NCBI RefSeq assembly: GCF_004000215.1
Contig: NZ_RBVY01000001.1
Location: 682,001-746,000 of the forward strand
Source: Nitratireductor alexandrii
GTDB lineage: Bacteria; Pseudomonadota; Alphaproteobacteria; Rhizobiales; Rhizobiaceae
Direction of reading: 5' to 3'
Length of the DNA: 64,000 nt
This document shows, piece by piece, positions 47,746 to 58,601 of the stretch. A program made the position numbers and the translations under genes. The notes beneath the pieces are model-generated. The model was not told the origin of the DNA. It saw only the letters and a list, made by a program, of their open reading frames with translations, and did no database searches. Within the stretch, counting starts at the first letter, position 1. Each line of letters begins with the position of its first letter.

Positions 47746-49998
47746 ATGACTGAAAAGATCGTCAGCTTCGTCATGAGCGGCGGCGTCGGCTCCCGGCTGT
47801 GGCCGCTGTCGCGCGAGGACAACCCCAAGCAGTTCCACGACCTGTCCGGCGCCGGTTCGATGCTGGCCCAGACCCTGCGCCGGCTGAAGGCGGGGGGCGA
47901 TGGCGGCTGGCCGGTCTATCTGATCGGCTCCGAGCGCCACGCCGAGCGCCTGCGCGCCGATCTCGCCGGACTGGACCTTTCGGGCGGCCGGCCGATCTTC
48001 GAGCCGATCGGACGCAACACCGCCGCCGCCGTCGCCGTGGCCGCGCTGCAGACCCTGGCCGATCATGGCGACGCGCTGGTTCTGGTCGTGCCCTCGGACC
48101 ACGCCATCACCACGGACACCCAGTTCTGGGCCTCGATCGCGGCCGGGGCAAAGCCAGCGCGCGACGGGCGCCTGGTGGTGTTCGGCATCAAGCCGAGCCA
48201 ACCCGAGACCGGTTACGGTTATATCGAGGCTGCCGGCGATGGCGGCGAGGCGGTGCGCGACGTGCTGCGTTTCGTGGAAAAACCCGACCTTGCAACGGCC
48301 GAGACCTATCTGGCGGCTGGCAATTTCTACTGGAACACCGGCATCTTCCTGTTTCGGGCAAGCGCCATGCGCGACGCCTTCCTGGAGTTCGCGCCCGATA
48401 TCTGGGCGGGCGCGGAGCGCGCACTCGCCGCGGCATCCAGCGATCTGTCGGGGCTTTATCTGCCGCTCGACCTCTACGAGCACATTCCGGCGATCTCGGT
48501 CGACTACGCGATCATGGAGCGCGCGGCGCGCATCGCCATGGTACCGGCCGGCTTCCGCTGGAACGATCTCGGCTCGTGGCAATCGCTGCTCGACGTCGGC
48601 GCCTCCGACGAGAACGGCAACGTGGTGATCGGCGACGTCGTCGCCTTCGACACCGCCCATTCCTATCTGCGCAGCGAGGGCCGGCTGTTGTCGGTGATCG
48701 GCATGCGCGACGTCGCCATCGTGGCGACCCAGGACGCAACCTTCGTCGCGCCGGTGGCCCAGAGCCAGAACGTCAAGAAGATCGTCGAGCGGCTGGAACA
48801 GAGCGGTCGGCTGGAGACGCGGTTCACCCCCAGCCACGACCGGGTTCTGGTCGTCGGCGCGCATCGCCGGCGGGTATGTCACTGGCTGTTCGAGGAAACC
48901 CTGCCTCTATGGGCGACGGCCGGCGTCGACGCGGTCGGCGGCGGCTTCCACGAGGCGCTCGACTTCGCCGGCCGGCCGCTCGGCAAGCCCAAGCGCATGC
49001 GCACCATGGCGCGCCAGATCTATGCCTTCGCCGTCGCCAAGGCGCGCGGCTGGGACGGGCCGGCCGACCGGATCATCGCCCACGGCATCGATTTCATCGC
49101 CGCCAGGGGCCGCAGCGAAAACGGCGGCTGGGTGCGCGCGATCGGCGTCGACGGCGCGGTGGTCGACCCGGTCGAGGACGCCTACGACCATGCCTGCGTG
49201 CTGCTTGCGCTGGCGCATGCCCATCTGTCGGGCAACGAGGCCGCGCGCGCGCTCGGCGCGGAGACATTCGCCTTCATCGACGCCCATCTCGAGGACGAGC
49301 GGCTGACCGGGTTTCTGGAGTTTCCCGGCGGCAACGGCCTGCGCCGGTCGAACCCGCATATGCACCTTCTGGAGGCGTTCCTGGCCTGGTACGACGTGAC
49401 CGGCGAGCGCGTCCACCTGCGCCGCGCCTCGCGCATCATCGATCTGTTCCGCAGCCGGTTCTTCGATCCCGACAGCTGGACGGTCGGCGAGTTTTTCGAC
49501 GACGATTTCACTCCGGCCGCGGGCGAAAAGGGCCAGTGGACGGAGCCGGGCCACCATTTCGAATGGGCCTCGCTGCTGGTCGATTTCGCCGACAAGACCG
49601 GGCAGGGCGATCTGGTCGGCATCGCCCGCAAGCTCTACGCCTCGGCGGTCGCCAACGGGCTGAACCGGGCGACCGGGCTTGCCTATGCCGCGGTGTCGCG
49701 CTCGGGCATGCCGCTCGACCAGCTGTCGCGCTCATGGCCGCAGGCCGAGGCGATCAAGGCGGCGATGGCGCTCGACGGGGCCGGCGGTCCGGACCTGAAG
49801 CCGGAAATCGAGGCGCGTGTCGGGCGGCTGTTCCGCTGGCATATCGATCCCGCGCCGACCGGCCTGTGGATCGACCGGGTCGACGAAAAGGGGCGCTCGG
49901 TGGCGCGCGAGGTGCCCGCCAGCATCTTTTACCATCTGGTGTTCGCGCTGACGCGCTATCTGGACAAGACGGACGGGGCCGACGAGGCGGCCGGGTAG
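47746..49998 (+). CDS. Mannose-1-phosphate guanylyltransferase fused to AGE-family sugar isomerase
   Basis: 750 residues. Residues 1-350 are a GDP-mannose pyrophosphorylase: FVMSGGVGSRLWPLSRE with PKQF just after, GRNTAAAVAVAAL, FVEKP and WNTGIFLF. Residues about 375-745 are an (alpha/alpha)6 AGE-type domain with RMRTMARQIYAFAVA, DHACVLLALAHAHL, NPHMHLLEAFLAWY, EPGHHFEWASLL and RSWPQAEAIKAA, as in N-acylglucosamine epimerases and the non-cupin mannose-6-phosphate isomerases. Most bacterial bifunctional ManC enzymes carry a cupin isomerase instead, so this is a different fusion solution. It probably makes GDP-mannose for surface glycans. Confidence 0.88.
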   Translation: MTEKIVSFVMSGGVGSRLWPLSREDNPKQFHDLSGAGSMLAQTLRRLKAGGDGGWPVYLIGSERHAERLRADLAGLDLSGGRPIFEPIGRNTAAAVAVAALQTLADHGDALVLVVPSDHAITTDTQFWASIAAGAKPARDGRLVVFGIKPSQPETGYGYIEAAGDGGEAVRDVLRFVEKPDLATAETYLAAGNFYWNTGIFLFRASAMRDAFLEFAPDIWAGAERALAAASSDLSGLYLPLDLYEHIPAISVDYAIMERAARIAMVPAGFRWNDLGSWQSLLDVGASDENGNVVIGDVVAFDTAHSYLRSEGRLLSVIGMRDVAIVATQDATFVAPVAQSQNVKKIVERLEQSGRLETRFTPSHDRVLVVGAHRRRVCHWLFEETLPLWATAGVDAVGGGFHEALDFAGRPLGKPKRMRTMARQIYAFAVAKARGWDGPADRIIAHGIDFIAARGRSENGGWVRAIGVDGAVVDPVEDAYDHACVLLALAHAHLSGNEAARALGAETFAFIDAHLEDERLTGFLEFPGGNGLRRSNPHMHLLEAFLAWYDVTGERVHLRRASRIIDLFRSRFFDPDSWTVGEFFDDDFTPAAGEKGQWTEPGHHFEWASLLVDFADKTGQGDLVGIARKLYASAVANGLNRATGLAYAAVSRSGMPLDQLSRSWPQAEAIKAAMALDGAGGPDLKPEIEARVGRLFRWHIDPAPTGLWIDRVDEKGRSVAREVPASIFYHLVFALTRYLDKTDGADEAAG

Positions 49999-50044
49999 GC
50001 CGCGCGCCGGTTCCGCCCTTCGGGCAAGGCGTGACGCCGCGACC

Positions 50045-51508
50045 TCAATACGGACTGTCGACGTCGCCGGTCTCCACATAGACCGTCTTGATCTGCGAGT
50101 AGTGGCCGAGCGCGGCGAGCGAGTTCTCCCGTCCCATGCCCGACTGCTTGACGCCGCCGAACGGGATCTCGGCCGGCGACAGATTGTAGTGGTTGATCCA
50201 GCACGTGCCGGCTTGCAGGTCGGCGATGACGCGGTGGGCGCGGGCCAGGTCGCGGGTGAACACGCCGGCCGACAGGCCGAACTCGGTGTCGTTGGCGCGC
50301 GCGATCGCCTCGGCTTCCTCGCTGAACGACAACACGCTCATCACCGGCCCGAAAATCTCCTCGCGGGCGATCCGCATGTCGTCCCTGACCTCGGTGAAGA
50401 CGGTCGGCTCGACGAAGAAGCCGCCTTCGAAACCCTGGAGTTTCGGCACGCCGCCGCCATGAGCGAGCGTCGCGCCCTCGGCCTTGCCGATCTCGATATA
50501 ACCGCACACCTTGTCGTGCTGGGCCTTGTTGATCAATGGTCCCATCTGCGTTTCGGGATCGAGCGGGTCGCCGATGCGGATCTTCTTGGTGCGCTCGATC
50601 AGCCGCGCAAGGAAGCGCTCGCGAATGCCGTCCTGGACGAAGACGCGCGTGCCGTTGGAGCAGACCTGGCCGGTGGAGTAGAAATTGGCGAGCATGGCGC
50701 CGCCGACGGCGTTTTCGAGATCGGCGTCGTCGAACACGATCAGCGGCGACTTGCCGCCGAGCTCCATCGTGGCGTGCTTCATCTGCGAACCGGCGAGCGA
50801 AAGCACCTTGCGGCCGGTCGGCACCGAGCCGGTGAGGGACACCTTGGCCACCACCGGATGGCCGGCGAGCGCGGCGCCGACATCGCCAAAACCCTGGACG
50901 ACGTTGAACAACCCGTCGGGAAGCCCGGCCTCGGTGAAGATCTCGGCCAGGACCAGCGCCGAGAGCGGGGTGTTTTCGGACGGCTTGAACACCATCGCGT
51001 TGCCCATGGCGAGCGCCGGGCCGGCCTTCCAGCCCGCGCCCTGGATCGGATAGTTCCAAGCGCCGATGCCCACGCACACGCCGAGCGGCTCGCGCCGCGT
51101 ATAGGCGAAGGGACCGCCGAGATCGACATAATCGCCATTATAGGCGGCGACCGCGCCGCCGAAGAATTCCAGCGCGTCGGCGGCCGAGGCGGGATCGGCG
51201 ACCAGCGTTTCCTGGATCGCCTTGCCGGTGTCGAACGTCTCCAGCCGGGCGATTTCGTCATTGCGTTCGCGCAGCAGGTCGGCCGCGCGGCGCAAAACCC
51301 GCCCGCGTTCGGTCGGGCTCATGCGCGCCCAGGCCCCCTGCGCGGCACGGGCGGCCTCGATGGCAAGCTCGACGATATTGTCGGTGGCCGCGTGCAGGCG
51401 GGCGATCACCTCGCCGGTGGCCGGGTAGATGACGTCCAGCGTCTGTCCGCCCTGGTCCTCGACATAGCTGCCGTTGATGTAGTGCGACGCCTTGGGTTGA
51501 GCTTTCAT
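50045..51508 (-). CDS. betB: Betaine-aldehyde dehydrogenase
   Basis: 487 residues of the aldehyde dehydrogenase superfamily. The start [24 protein letters not shown], oxyanion site [11 protein letters not shown], catalytic Glu in [12 protein letters not shown] and catalytic Cys in [11 protein letters not shown] match BetB. It oxidises betaine aldehyde to the osmoprotectant glycine betaine with NAD(P). It is the last gene of the operon, 147 bp after betA, and convergent with the GDP-mannose gene. That gap (51509-51655) holds no gene. Confidence 0.95.
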   Translation of the reverse strand: MKAQPKASHYINGSYVEDQGGQTLDVIYPATGEVIARLHAATDNIVELAIEAARAAQGAWARMSPTERGRVLRRAADLLRERNDEIARLETFDTGKAIQETLVADPASAADALEFFGGAVAAYNGDYVDLGGPFAYTRREPLGVCVGIGAWNYPIQGAGWKAGPALAMGNAMVFKPSENTPLSALVLAEIFTEAGLPDGLFNVVQGFGDVGAALAGHPVVAKVSLTGSVPTGRKVLSLAGSQMKHATMELGGKSPLIVFDDADLENAVGGAMLANFYSTGQVCSNGTRVFVQDGIRERFLARLIERTKKIRIGDPLDPETQMGPLINKAQHDKVCGYIEIGKAEGATLAHGGGVPKLQGFEGGFFVEPTVFTEVRDDMRIAREEIFGPVMSVLSFSEEAEAIARANDTEFGLSAGVFTRDLARAHRVIADLQAGTCWINHYNLSPAEIPFGGVKQSGMGRENSLAALGHYSQIKTVYVETGDVDSPY

Positions 51509-51655
51509 GGTCTGATCCTTTTGGCGGGGCCTGCGTTGGCCTTCCCTTATCGTTTCCGGGCGTCCGGCGCGAGGGGGCGCGGCGAACAGACGCCCTGGGC
51601 GCTCGGCCTGATCGGAACGGAACGGCGCGGCGGGCTCTGTCGGATCGCCGACCGA

Positions 51656-53308
51656 TCACCTGTCGGAGTCGCGCCAGCGCGGATTGATCCACGGTTCCTG
51701 GTTCGAGGGGGGCAGAGGCGCGCGCCCCAGAATGTGGTCGGCCGCCTTTTCGCCGGTCATGATCGACGGACCGTTGAGATTGCCGTTGGTGATGCGCGGG
51801 AAGATCGAGGAATCGGCGACGCGCAGCCCCGCAACGCCGATCACCCGGCAGTCGGGATCGACCACGCTCATCGGATCGTCGGCATGCCCCATGCGGCAGG
51901 TGCCGCAGGGGTGATACGCACTCTCGACATGCTCGCGGATGAAGTCGTCGAGTTCGGCGTCGCTTTCGACGTGGCTGCCCGGCGCGATCTCGTCGCCGCG
52001 AAACTCGTCGAAGGCGGACTGCGAAAAAATCTCGCGGGTCAGCCGGATGCAGTGGCGGAAATCGACCCAGTCCTGATCATGCGCCATATAGTTGAAACGG
52101 ATGACGGGCTTTGCGCGCGGGTCGGCCGAGCGCAGGGTGACGGTGCCGCGCGAGGCCGAGCGCATCGGTCCGACATGAGCCTGAAAACCGTGCGCGGGCA
52201 CCGCCGCCTTGCCGTCGTAGCGGATCGCCGCCGGCAGGAAATGATACTGGATATCGGGATAGTCGACGCCGGCGCGCGAGCGCACGAAGGCGGCCGCCTC
52301 GAAATGGTTGGTCGCCCCGAGGCCCGATTTGAACATCAGCCAGCGCGCGCCGATCAGCGCCTTGGAAAGCGGATTGAGCACCGAATAGAGCGTGACCGGC
52401 TTCAGAGATTTCTGCTGGATGTAGAGTTCGAGATGGTCCTGCAGATTGGCGCCGACGCCGGGCCGGTCGGCGACGACATCAATGCCGTGCTCGGCCAGCT
52501 GCGCGGCCGGCCCGATGCCCGACAGCAACAGGAGTTTGGGCGAGTTGATCGACGAGGCGCAGAGCACGACTTCGCGCTTCGCCTTAATTTGTTGAATCGC
52601 TCCGCGAAGCTCGACCTCGACGCCGGTGGCGCGTTGATTCTCGATGATCACTTTGCGCGCGAAGCCGTTGACGAGACTCACGTTCTTGCGCTTCAGCGCC
52701 GGCCGCAAATAGGCATTGGCCGTCGACCAGCGCCGGCCGCGATGAATGGTCTGCTCCATCGCGCCGAAGCCTTCCTGCTTGGCGCCGTTATAGTCCTGGG
52801 TGAGTTCGAAACCGGCCTGGTTGCCGGCCTCGATGAAGGCCGCGTAGAGCGGGTTCCTGCGCGCGCCGCGGCGCACATGCAAGGGGCCGTCCGTGCCGCG
52901 CCAGCCCGCTTCGCCGCCATGCGAATTTTCCATGCGCTTGAAGTAGGGCAGCACGTCGGCGAAGCTCCAGCCGGTCGCGCCGGTCTCGGCCCAATGGTCG
53001 AAGTCGCGGGCATGGCCGCGCACATAGACCATGCCGTTGATCGACGACGAGCCGCCGAGCACCTTGCCGCGCGGCGTGGCCAGAACGCGTCCGCCCAGAT
53101 GCGGCTCCGGCTCGCTGGCGTAGCCCCAGTCGTAAAGGCTCATGTTCATCGGGAAGGACAGGGCCGACGGCATCTGGATGAGCGGGCCGATATCGGTGCC
53201 GCCATATTCGATGACGATCACGGAGTGACGCCCGTCCTCCGACAACCTGTAGGCGAGTGCCGCGCCGGCCGAACCGGACCCGACGATCACGTAATCGGCT
53301 TCAAGCAT
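51656..53308 (-). CDS. betA: Choline dehydrogenase (GMC oxidoreductase)
   Basis: 550 residues from the ATG at 53308; a longer frame upstream is noise. [17 protein letters not shown] binds [17 protein letters not shown] is the first GMC signature, [16 protein letters not shown] the second, and HPCGTCRMG contains the catalytic His. It oxidises choline to betaine aldehyde at the inner membrane side. It lies 50 bp after the PLP-dehydratase gene. Confidence 0.94.
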   Translation of the reverse strand: MLEADYVIVGSGSAGAALAYRLSEDGRHSVIVIEYGGTDIGPLIQMPSALSFPMNMSLYDWGYASEPEPHLGGRVLATPRGKVLGGSSSINGMVYVRGHARDFDHWAETGATGWSFADVLPYFKRMENSHGGEAGWRGTDGPLHVRRGARRNPLYAAFIEAGNQAGFELTQDYNGAKQEGFGAMEQTIHRGRRWSTANAYLRPALKRKNVSLVNGFARKVIIENQRATGVEVELRGAIQQIKAKREVVLCASSINSPKLLLLSGIGPAAQLAEHGIDVVADRPGVGANLQDHLELYIQQKSLKPVTLYSVLNPLSKALIGARWLMFKSGLGATNHFEAAAFVRSRAGVDYPDIQYHFLPAAIRYDGKAAVPAHGFQAHVGPMRSASRGTVTLRSADPRAKPVIRFNYMAHDQDWVDFRHCIRLTREIFSQSAFDEFRGDEIAPGSHVESDAELDDFIREHVESAYHPCGTCRMGHADDPMSVVDPDCRVIGVAGLRVADSSIFPRITNGNLNGPSIMTGEKAADHILGRAPLPPSNQEPWINPRWRDSDR

Positions 53309-53358
53309 TGGCGCTGATACTCCCGCTGCAAGGTTGGGGCGAGAGGCGATGCCGGCTT

Positions 53359-54363
53359 TCACGCATCGCCGACATGCCGGGTGAAATCGGCGAGCGCGAC
53401 ATTGCCGCCGGTGGCGATGACGAGCACCGTCTTGCCGGATAGGTCGAGCCCGGCCTCCAGGAGCGCGGCGATGGCCGCAGCCCCCGAGGGTTCCAGAACC
53501 AGCTTCAGCCGTTCGAAGGCGATGCGCATGGCGCGCCGCACGGCCGCGTCGGCGACGGCCAATCCGGTGACGCCGGCCGCCGCCGCCGCGGCGAAGGGGG
53601 CCGCGCCCGGCGCGCGCGCCATCAACCCGTCGCAGATCGTCGCCGCACCGGCCGGACGCGGCTCGATCGCGCCCTCGGCGAGCGAGCGTCCCATGCCGTC
53701 GAAGCCCTGCGGCTCGACGGCGAAGAGTTTCGTGTCGGGCGCAAGGTGGTGAAAGGCGAGCGCCACCCCGCCGATCAGTCCGCCGCCGCCGACCGGGCAC
53801 AGCACCAAGTCTGCGCGGGCGTTCCTGTCGGCAAGCTGTTCGAGCGCCTCCAGCCCGGCGCCCGCCTGTCCGGCGACGATTTCGGGGTCGTCGAAAGGAT
53901 GAAGCAGCACCAGATTTTCTTCCGCGGCGATGGCGGCGGCCCGTTCGGCGGCGACCTCCTCGCGCGGACGCGCGCCATGCTCGCTCAGGATCACGCGCGC
54001 GCCATAACCCGCCGTCGCCTCGCGTTTGGCGGCCGGCGCGTCGACCGGCATGACGATGGTCACGGGAATGCCGAGCGCCTGGCCGGCCGCCGAAAGGCCC
54101 TGTGCGAAATTGCCGGAGGAATAGGCGACCACGCCGCGCCGCGCCTCGTCGGGGGCGAGCCGTGTCAGCCGCCAATAGGCGCCGCGCACCTTGAAGGAGC
54201 CCGCCCATTGCAGCGATTCCGGCTTGACGAAGACGCGCGCGGCGCCGCTTTCCTTGGCCAGAAAGGCCGATTCCAGCAACGGTGTCACCTGTGTCGCCTG
54301 CCGGGTGAGCGCGTAGGCGCGGCGAAGGTGATCGAGGTCGGGGATTTGCGGGGCCGTCATCAT
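53359..54363 (-). CDS. PLP-dependent threonine/serine dehydratase-like protein
   Basis: 334 residues, ATG at 54363 overlapping the betC stop (ATGA). The fold-type II motifs are [17 protein letters not shown] (PLP Lys in SFKVRGA), [11 protein letters not shown] and [12 protein letters not shown] (phosphate-binding Gly loop). The family includes threonine dehydratases and the EutB-type enzyme of ectoine breakdown. No C-terminal ACT domain is present, so it is a catabolic-type enzyme. Its insertion between betC and betA is unusual; the link to choline sulfate or osmolyte metabolism is not clear. Ammonia-lyase activity on a hydroxy amino acid is the safest prediction. Confidence 0.82.
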   Translation of the reverse strand: MMTAPQIPDLDHLRRAYALTRQATQVTPLLESAFLAKESGAARVFVKPESLQWAGSFKVRGAYWRLTRLAPDEARRGVVAYSSGNFAQGLSAAGQALGIPVTIVMPVDAPAAKREATAGYGARVILSEHGARPREEVAAERAAAIAAEENLVLLHPFDDPEIVAGQAGAGLEALEQLADRNARADLVLCPVGGGGLIGGVALAFHHLAPDTKLFAVEPQGFDGMGRSLAEGAIEPRPAGAATICDGLMARAPGAAPFAAAAAAGVTGLAVADAAVRRAMRIAFERLKLVLEPSGAAAIAALLEAGLDLSGKTVLVIATGGNVALADFTRHVGDA

Positions 54364-55886
54364 TCGCCTCTCGGAAAGCGTTTTTGGTCTTCCAGCACGT
54401 TCAGGTCCATGTGGTTGCGCATGTAGCGCTCCGAGGCCTGGCGCAGCGGCTGGAAGTCCCAAGGGTAATAGGCGCCGTTGCGCAGCGCCGGATAGACCAC
54501 CCAGCGCCGGGCCTGGCTTTCGCGCACCGCCGCGTCGAAGCCCGCCATGTCCCAGCGCGCTCGCACCATGCCCATGAAGCGCCCGACCGTCTCAGCATGA
54601 TCGGGACGTTCGGCGAGATTGACGGTTTCGAGCGGGTCGGCGTCGAGATCGAAGAGCTGCGGCGGATCGAGTTCGCAATGGACGAATTTGAAGCGGCCCT
54701 GGCGGATCGCAACCAGCGGCGCATAGGAGCCCTCGGCCGCATATTCCATCAGCACCGGCGCGCTCCGCGTTCCGCCGGCAAGAAGCGGCGCCAGCGACTG
54801 GCCGTCGGTCCATTTCGCGATGGCGTCCATGTCGGCGCCGGCGAGGGCGCACAGGCTGGGCAGGATGTCGAGATTGGAGACCGGGACATGGAAGAGGGCC
54901 GCCTCGATGCCGGGACCGGCCATCATCAAGGGCACGCGCGCCGACCCCTCGAAGAACGACATCTTGAACCACAGGCCGCGCTCGCCGAGCATGTCGCCGT
55001 GGTCGGAGCAGAACACGATCACGGTGTCGTCGAGCATGCGCGTGCGCGCAAGCGTGTCGATCAGTTCGCCGACCTTGTCGTCGAGATAGGAAATATTGGC
55101 GAAATAGCCGCGCCGCGCGCGGCGTACATGGTCGGGCCGGATGTCGAAGGCTGCGTAGTCGCTGGCGTGGTAGAGCCGCCTCGAATGCGGGTCCTGATCT
55201 TCTTCGGCGATGCGGGCGACCGTCGGCTCCAGCGCCGGGCAGTCCTCGTAAAGATCCCAGTAGCGCCGGCGTGCGACATAGGGATCGTGCGGATGGGTGA
55301 AGGAGACGGTCAGGCACCAGGGGCGCCGATCTTCGTCCTGGGAGGCGCGGGCATGGTCGTAAAGACGCTGCACGGCGTGGAAGCAGACCTCGTCGTCATA
55401 CTCCATCTGGTTGGAGATCTCGGCCACGCCCGCACCGGTGACCGAGCCCAGATTGTGATACCACCAGTCGATGCGCTCGCCGGGTTTGCGATAGTCCGGC
55501 GTCCAGCCGAAATCGGCCGGATAGATGTCGGTCGTCAGCCGTTCCTCGAAGCCGTGAAGCTGGTCCGGGCCGACGAAATGCATCTTGCCCGACAGGCAGG
55601 TGTGATAGCCGGCGGCGCGCAGATGGTGGGCGTAGGTGGGGATCGAGGAAGCGAATTCGGCGGCGTTGTCGTAGACCCCGGTGCGCGAGGGCAATTGCCC
55701 GCTCATGAAGGCGGCCCGGCCGGGGGCGCACAGCGGCGAGGCGGTGTAGCTATTGCGAAAGCGGGCCGAGCGCGCGGCCAGCGCCTTGAGATGCGGGGCG
55801 TGCAGGAAGTCGGCCGGACCGTCGGGAAACAGCGTCCCGTTGAGCTGGTCGACCATGATGATCAAGATGTTGGGGCGCGCCGTCAT
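54360..55886 (-). CDS. betC: Choline-sulfatase
   Basis: 508 residues from the ATG at 55886, which overlaps the betI stop (ATGA). The alkaline-phosphatase-fold sulfatase signature is [15 protein letters not shown] with Cys53 (to be converted to formylglycine), metal residues in MVDQLN at the start and [12 protein letters not shown] later. The C-terminal segment [21 protein letters not shown] is characteristic of choline sulfatases. It releases choline and sulfate from choline-O-sulfate, feeding betA and betB. No signal peptide, so it is cytoplasmic. Confidence 0.94.
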   Translation of the reverse strand: MTARPNILIIMVDQLNGTLFPDGPADFLHAPHLKALAARSARFRNSYTASPLCAPGRAAFMSGQLPSRTGVYDNAAEFASSIPTYAHHLRAAGYHTCLSGKMHFVGPDQLHGFEERLTTDIYPADFGWTPDYRKPGERIDWWYHNLGSVTGAGVAEISNQMEYDDEVCFHAVQRLYDHARASQDEDRRPWCLTVSFTHPHDPYVARRRYWDLYEDCPALEPTVARIAEEDQDPHSRRLYHASDYAAFDIRPDHVRRARRGYFANISYLDDKVGELIDTLARTRMLDDTVIVFCSDHGDMLGERGLWFKMSFFEGSARVPLMMAGPGIEAALFHVPVSNLDILPSLCALAGADMDAIAKWTDGQSLAPLLAGGTRSAPVLMEYAAEGSYAPLVAIRQGRFKFVHCELDPPQLFDLDADPLETVNLAERPDHAETVGRFMGMVRARWDMAGFDAAVRESQARRWVVYPALRNGAYYPWDFQPLRQASERYMRNHMDLNVLEDQKRFPRGE

Positions 55887-56476
55887 GACGTCCTCGCTTC
55901 CGTCGCAAGCATGGTTTCGACATAGTCCTCCACCAGCGCGACCGCGCTCCTGGGGTCGGGCGGCCCGTCCTTCAGCGCACGGCGGATGTAAAGCCCGTCG
56001 ATCAGCGCGGCGATGCCTTCGGCGACCCGCTCCGCGCGCAGGGCGGGCATCAAAGGCCGCAAGCCGCTCATCAGATTGGAATGAAGCCGGCGGGCATAGA
56101 CCCTCAACAGCCGCCGCATGGCGGGCGAGCGCTGCGCCTCGACGTAGAACGCCAGCCAGGCGGCAACGGTCTCGGGCCGGAACTGGGTCGGCGAAAAACT
56201 GACCGCCACCATTGCAGAAACCCGCGCCCGCGGCTGGGGCGCGGCCCGCAGCGCGGCGCACCCGTCGCGGCCGAGCTCCGACAGGAGGTGGCGCATGGTG
56301 GCTTCGAGGAGATCGTCCTTGGCACCGAAATAATGATGGGCGAGCGCGGAGGAGACGCCGGCGATGCCGGCGATTTCCGACATGGTCACGTCGAGCGAGC
56401 CGCGCGCGCCGATCGCCGCGATCGCGGCCTCGATCAGCGCCTTGCGCCGCAGCGGCTCCATTCCGACCTTTGGCAT
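55883..56476 (-). CDS. betI: TetR-family transcriptional repressor BetI
   Basis: 197 residues from the ATG at 56476, behind AAGGGAGG; a longer in-frame start is unsupported. [17 protein letters not shown] and the [33 protein letters not shown] are typical BetI. It represses the bet operon in the absence of choline. It is autoregulated through the palindrome at 56508-56521, 32 bp upstream. Confidence 0.93.
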   Translation of the reverse strand: MPKVGMEPLRRKALIEAAIAAIGARGSLDVTMSEIAGIAGVSSALAHHYFGAKDDLLEATMRHLLSELGRDGCAALRAAPQPRARVSAMVAVSFSPTQFRPETVAAWLAFYVEAQRSPAMRRLLRVYARRLHSNLMSGLRPLMPALRAERVAEGIAALIDGLYIRRALKDGPPDPRSAVALVEDYVETMLATEARTS

Positions 56477-56507
56477 GATCGCCTCCCTTGAGAGCTGTAT
56501 ATTTTTA

Positions 56508-56521
56508 ATTGACTGGTCAAT
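56508..56521. promoter_or_regulatory. BetI operator
   Basis: ATTGACTGGTCAAT has perfect six-base arms around a two-base centre and lies in an AT-rich gap between betI and the divergent thiolase gene. The spacing fits binding by a BetI dimer that could control both directions. Longer flanks (TTTTTA.../...TAAAAA) extend the symmetry. Confidence 0.7.
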
Positions 56522-56648
56522 CAATAAAAATTCGCGCGGCTGTGCGGAGCGGACTTTACTGCGCTGCAAAATACGTTCAGACTTGAACAATCAATTGCCG
56601 CGCACGGCATTTGCGCTACAGTGCGCGATCATCGGATTGGAGGCTGGC

Positions 56649-57815
56649 ATGACCGCATCGATCGTCGGATGGGCGCATTCGCCCTTTGGCAAGCTGGAAG
56701 ACGAAACGCTGGAGGGTCTGATCACCAAGGTGGCGGTCGAGGCGATCGAACATGCCGGCATCGGGCCCGAGGATGTCGACGAGATCGTGCTCGGCCATTT
56801 CAACGCCGGTTTCTCGCCGCAGGATTTTACCGCCAGCCTTGTGCTGCAGGCCGACGATCGGCTGCGCTTCAAGCCGGCGACCCGGGTCGAGAACGCCTGC
56901 GCGACCGGCTCGGCCGCCGTGCGCCAGGGCCTGCGCGCGATCGAGGCCAAGGCGGCGCGCATCGTTTTGGTGGTCGGTGCCGAGCAGATGACCAAGACGC
57001 CCGGCCCGGAGATCGGCAAGAACCTCTTGAAGGCCTCCTACCTGCCCGAGGACGGCGACACGCCGGCCGGTTTCGCCGGTGTGTTCGGCAAGATCGCCAG
57101 TGCCTATTTCCAGCGCTACGGCGACCAGTCCGACGCGCTCGCCACGATTGCGGCCAAGAACCACAAGAACGGCGTCGACAATCCCTATGCGCAGATGCGC
57201 AAGGATTTCGGCTACGAATTCTGCCGCACCGAGAGCGAAAAGAACCCGTATGTCGCCGGGCCGCTGAAGCGGACCGACTGCTCGCTGGTGTCGGACGGGG
57301 CGGCCGCGATCGTACTCGCCGAAACCCAGACCGCGCTGTCGATGCGCCGGGCGGTCGCCTTTCGCGCCAACGAGCACGTGCAGGATTTCCTGCCGATGTC
57401 GAAGCGCGACATCCTCGCCTTCGAGGGCTGCCAGGAAGGCTGGAGCCGGGCGCTGTCCAGGGCCAGGCTGACGCTCGACGACCTGTCCTTCGTGGAAACG
57501 CATGACTGCTTCACCATCGCCGAGCTGATCGAATACGAGGCGATGGGGCTCGCCAAGCCGGGCGAGGGCGCGCGGATCGCGCTCGACGGCGTGACCGCCA
57601 AGGACGGCCGGCTGCCGGTCAACCCGTCCGGCGGGTTGAAGGCCAAGGGGCATCCGATCGGCGCGACCGGCGTGTCGATGCACGCGCTGACCGCCATGCA
57701 GCTTACCGGCGAGGCCGGCGGCATCCAGGTTCCAGACGCCCGCATCGGCGGCATCTTCAACATGGGCGGCGCGGCGGTTGCCAATTACGTGTCGATCCTC
57801 GAACGGATCAAATGA
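56649..57815 (+). CDS. Thiolase family protein (acetyl-CoA acetyltransferase-like, SCP-x type)
   Basis: 388 residues, ATG at 56649 behind GGAGG. The nucleophile Cys is in VENACATGSAAV (about residue 84), and GGLKAKGHPIGATGVS carries the catalytic His. The C-terminal element NMGGAAVANYVS replaces the CxGGG of classical thiolases, which points to the SCP-2-type or lipid-transfer-associated subfamily whose substrates are not always clear. It is divergent from betI and overlaps the SDR gene by four bases, so the pair is one transcript. Confidence 0.85.
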   Translation: MTASIVGWAHSPFGKLEDETLEGLITKVAVEAIEHAGIGPEDVDEIVLGHFNAGFSPQDFTASLVLQADDRLRFKPATRVENACATGSAAVRQGLRAIEAKAARIVLVVGAEQMTKTPGPEIGKNLLKASYLPEDGDTPAGFAGVFGKIASAYFQRYGDQSDALATIAAKNHKNGVDNPYAQMRKDFGYEFCRTESEKNPYVAGPLKRTDCSLVSDGAAAIVLAETQTALSMRRAVAFRANEHVQDFLPMSKRDILAFEGCQEGWSRALSRARLTLDDLSFVETHDCFTIAELIEYEAMGLAKPGEGARIALDGVTAKDGRLPVNPSGGLKAKGHPIGATGVSMHALTAMQLTGEAGGIQVPDARIGGIFNMGGAAVANYVSILERIK

Positions 57816-58558
57816 GGCACGCGGCGGTCGTCACCGGCGGCGCCTCCGGCATCGGCCTGGCGGTCGCCGGGCGGCTGCTGGAGGACGGCTGGCCGGTCGC
57901 GGTCGTCGACGCCAGCCGCGACGCGCTCGCCGATGCCGAGGACGCGCTCGCCGACGAGGGCGCGCTGTTCCTGGAAGCCGACATCACCGACGAGGACGAG
58001 GTCGCCGGCGCTTTCGGTGCCGTCGTCGAGCGCCTCGGCCCGATCGGCGGTCTGGTCAATTCGGCCGGCATCGCCCGCGACGTCCCGGCGCTGGAAACGA
58101 GCGCGGAACTGATGCGCCATGTGCTCGACGTCAATCTCGTCGGCTCCTTCATCTGCTGCAAGGCTGCGGTCGAGCGTCGTTCCGAGACGCTGGCGATCGT
58201 CAATATCGCCTCGGTGTCGGGCCTGCGCGCCAATGCGGGCCGGGTGGCCTACGGCGCGTCGAAGGCCGGGGTGAGGATGATGACGGAAGTCATGGCGGTC
58301 GAACTCGGCGGCCGGGGCATCCGCGTCAATTGCGTGGCGCCGGGCCCGATCGACACGCCGATGGTCGCGCGGCTGCACGAGGACCGCCAGCGCGCCGGCT
58401 GGCTGGCGCATGTGCCGGAAGGCCGCTATGGCGAGGCCGACGAGGTGGCCGCCGCGATCGCCTTCCTGCTTTCGCCTGAGGCAAGCTACATCACCGGCCA
58501 GACGCTCGCCGTGGATGGCGGTTTTCTCGCCGCTGGCCTGTTGCCATTCCAGGGCTGA
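57812..58558 (+). CDS. Short-chain dehydrogenase/reductase
   Basis: 248 residues. VTGGASGIGLAVAG near the N-terminus, NSAGIARD, a Ser-YGASKAGV active site and VNCVAPGPIDTPMV are classical SDR features. It lacks a substrate-specifying motif I can recognise. The start ATG overlaps the thiolase stop (ATGA), so the two are translationally coupled; a 3-hydroxyacyl or beta-keto intermediate is a plausible substrate. Confidence 0.88.
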   Translation: MRHAAVVTGGASGIGLAVAGRLLEDGWPVAVVDASRDALADAEDALADEGALFLEADITDEDEVAGAFGAVVERLGPIGGLVNSAGIARDVPALETSAELMRHVLDVNLVGSFICCKAAVERRSETLAIVNIASVSGLRANAGRVAYGASKAGVRMMTEVMAVELGGRGIRVNCVAPGPIDTPMVARLHEDRQRAGWLAHVPEGRYGEADEVAAAIAFLLSPEASYITGQTLAVDGGFLAAGLLPFQG

Positions 58559-58601
58559 TTTCCGTCAATCGGGACCTGTTTCAGCAACGGAGATCATCGA
58601 C

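Noticed and set aside
50102-53317. 1071-codon plus-strand frame opposite betB and betA
   Set aside because: Antisense shadow; betA and betB are unambiguous on the other strand.
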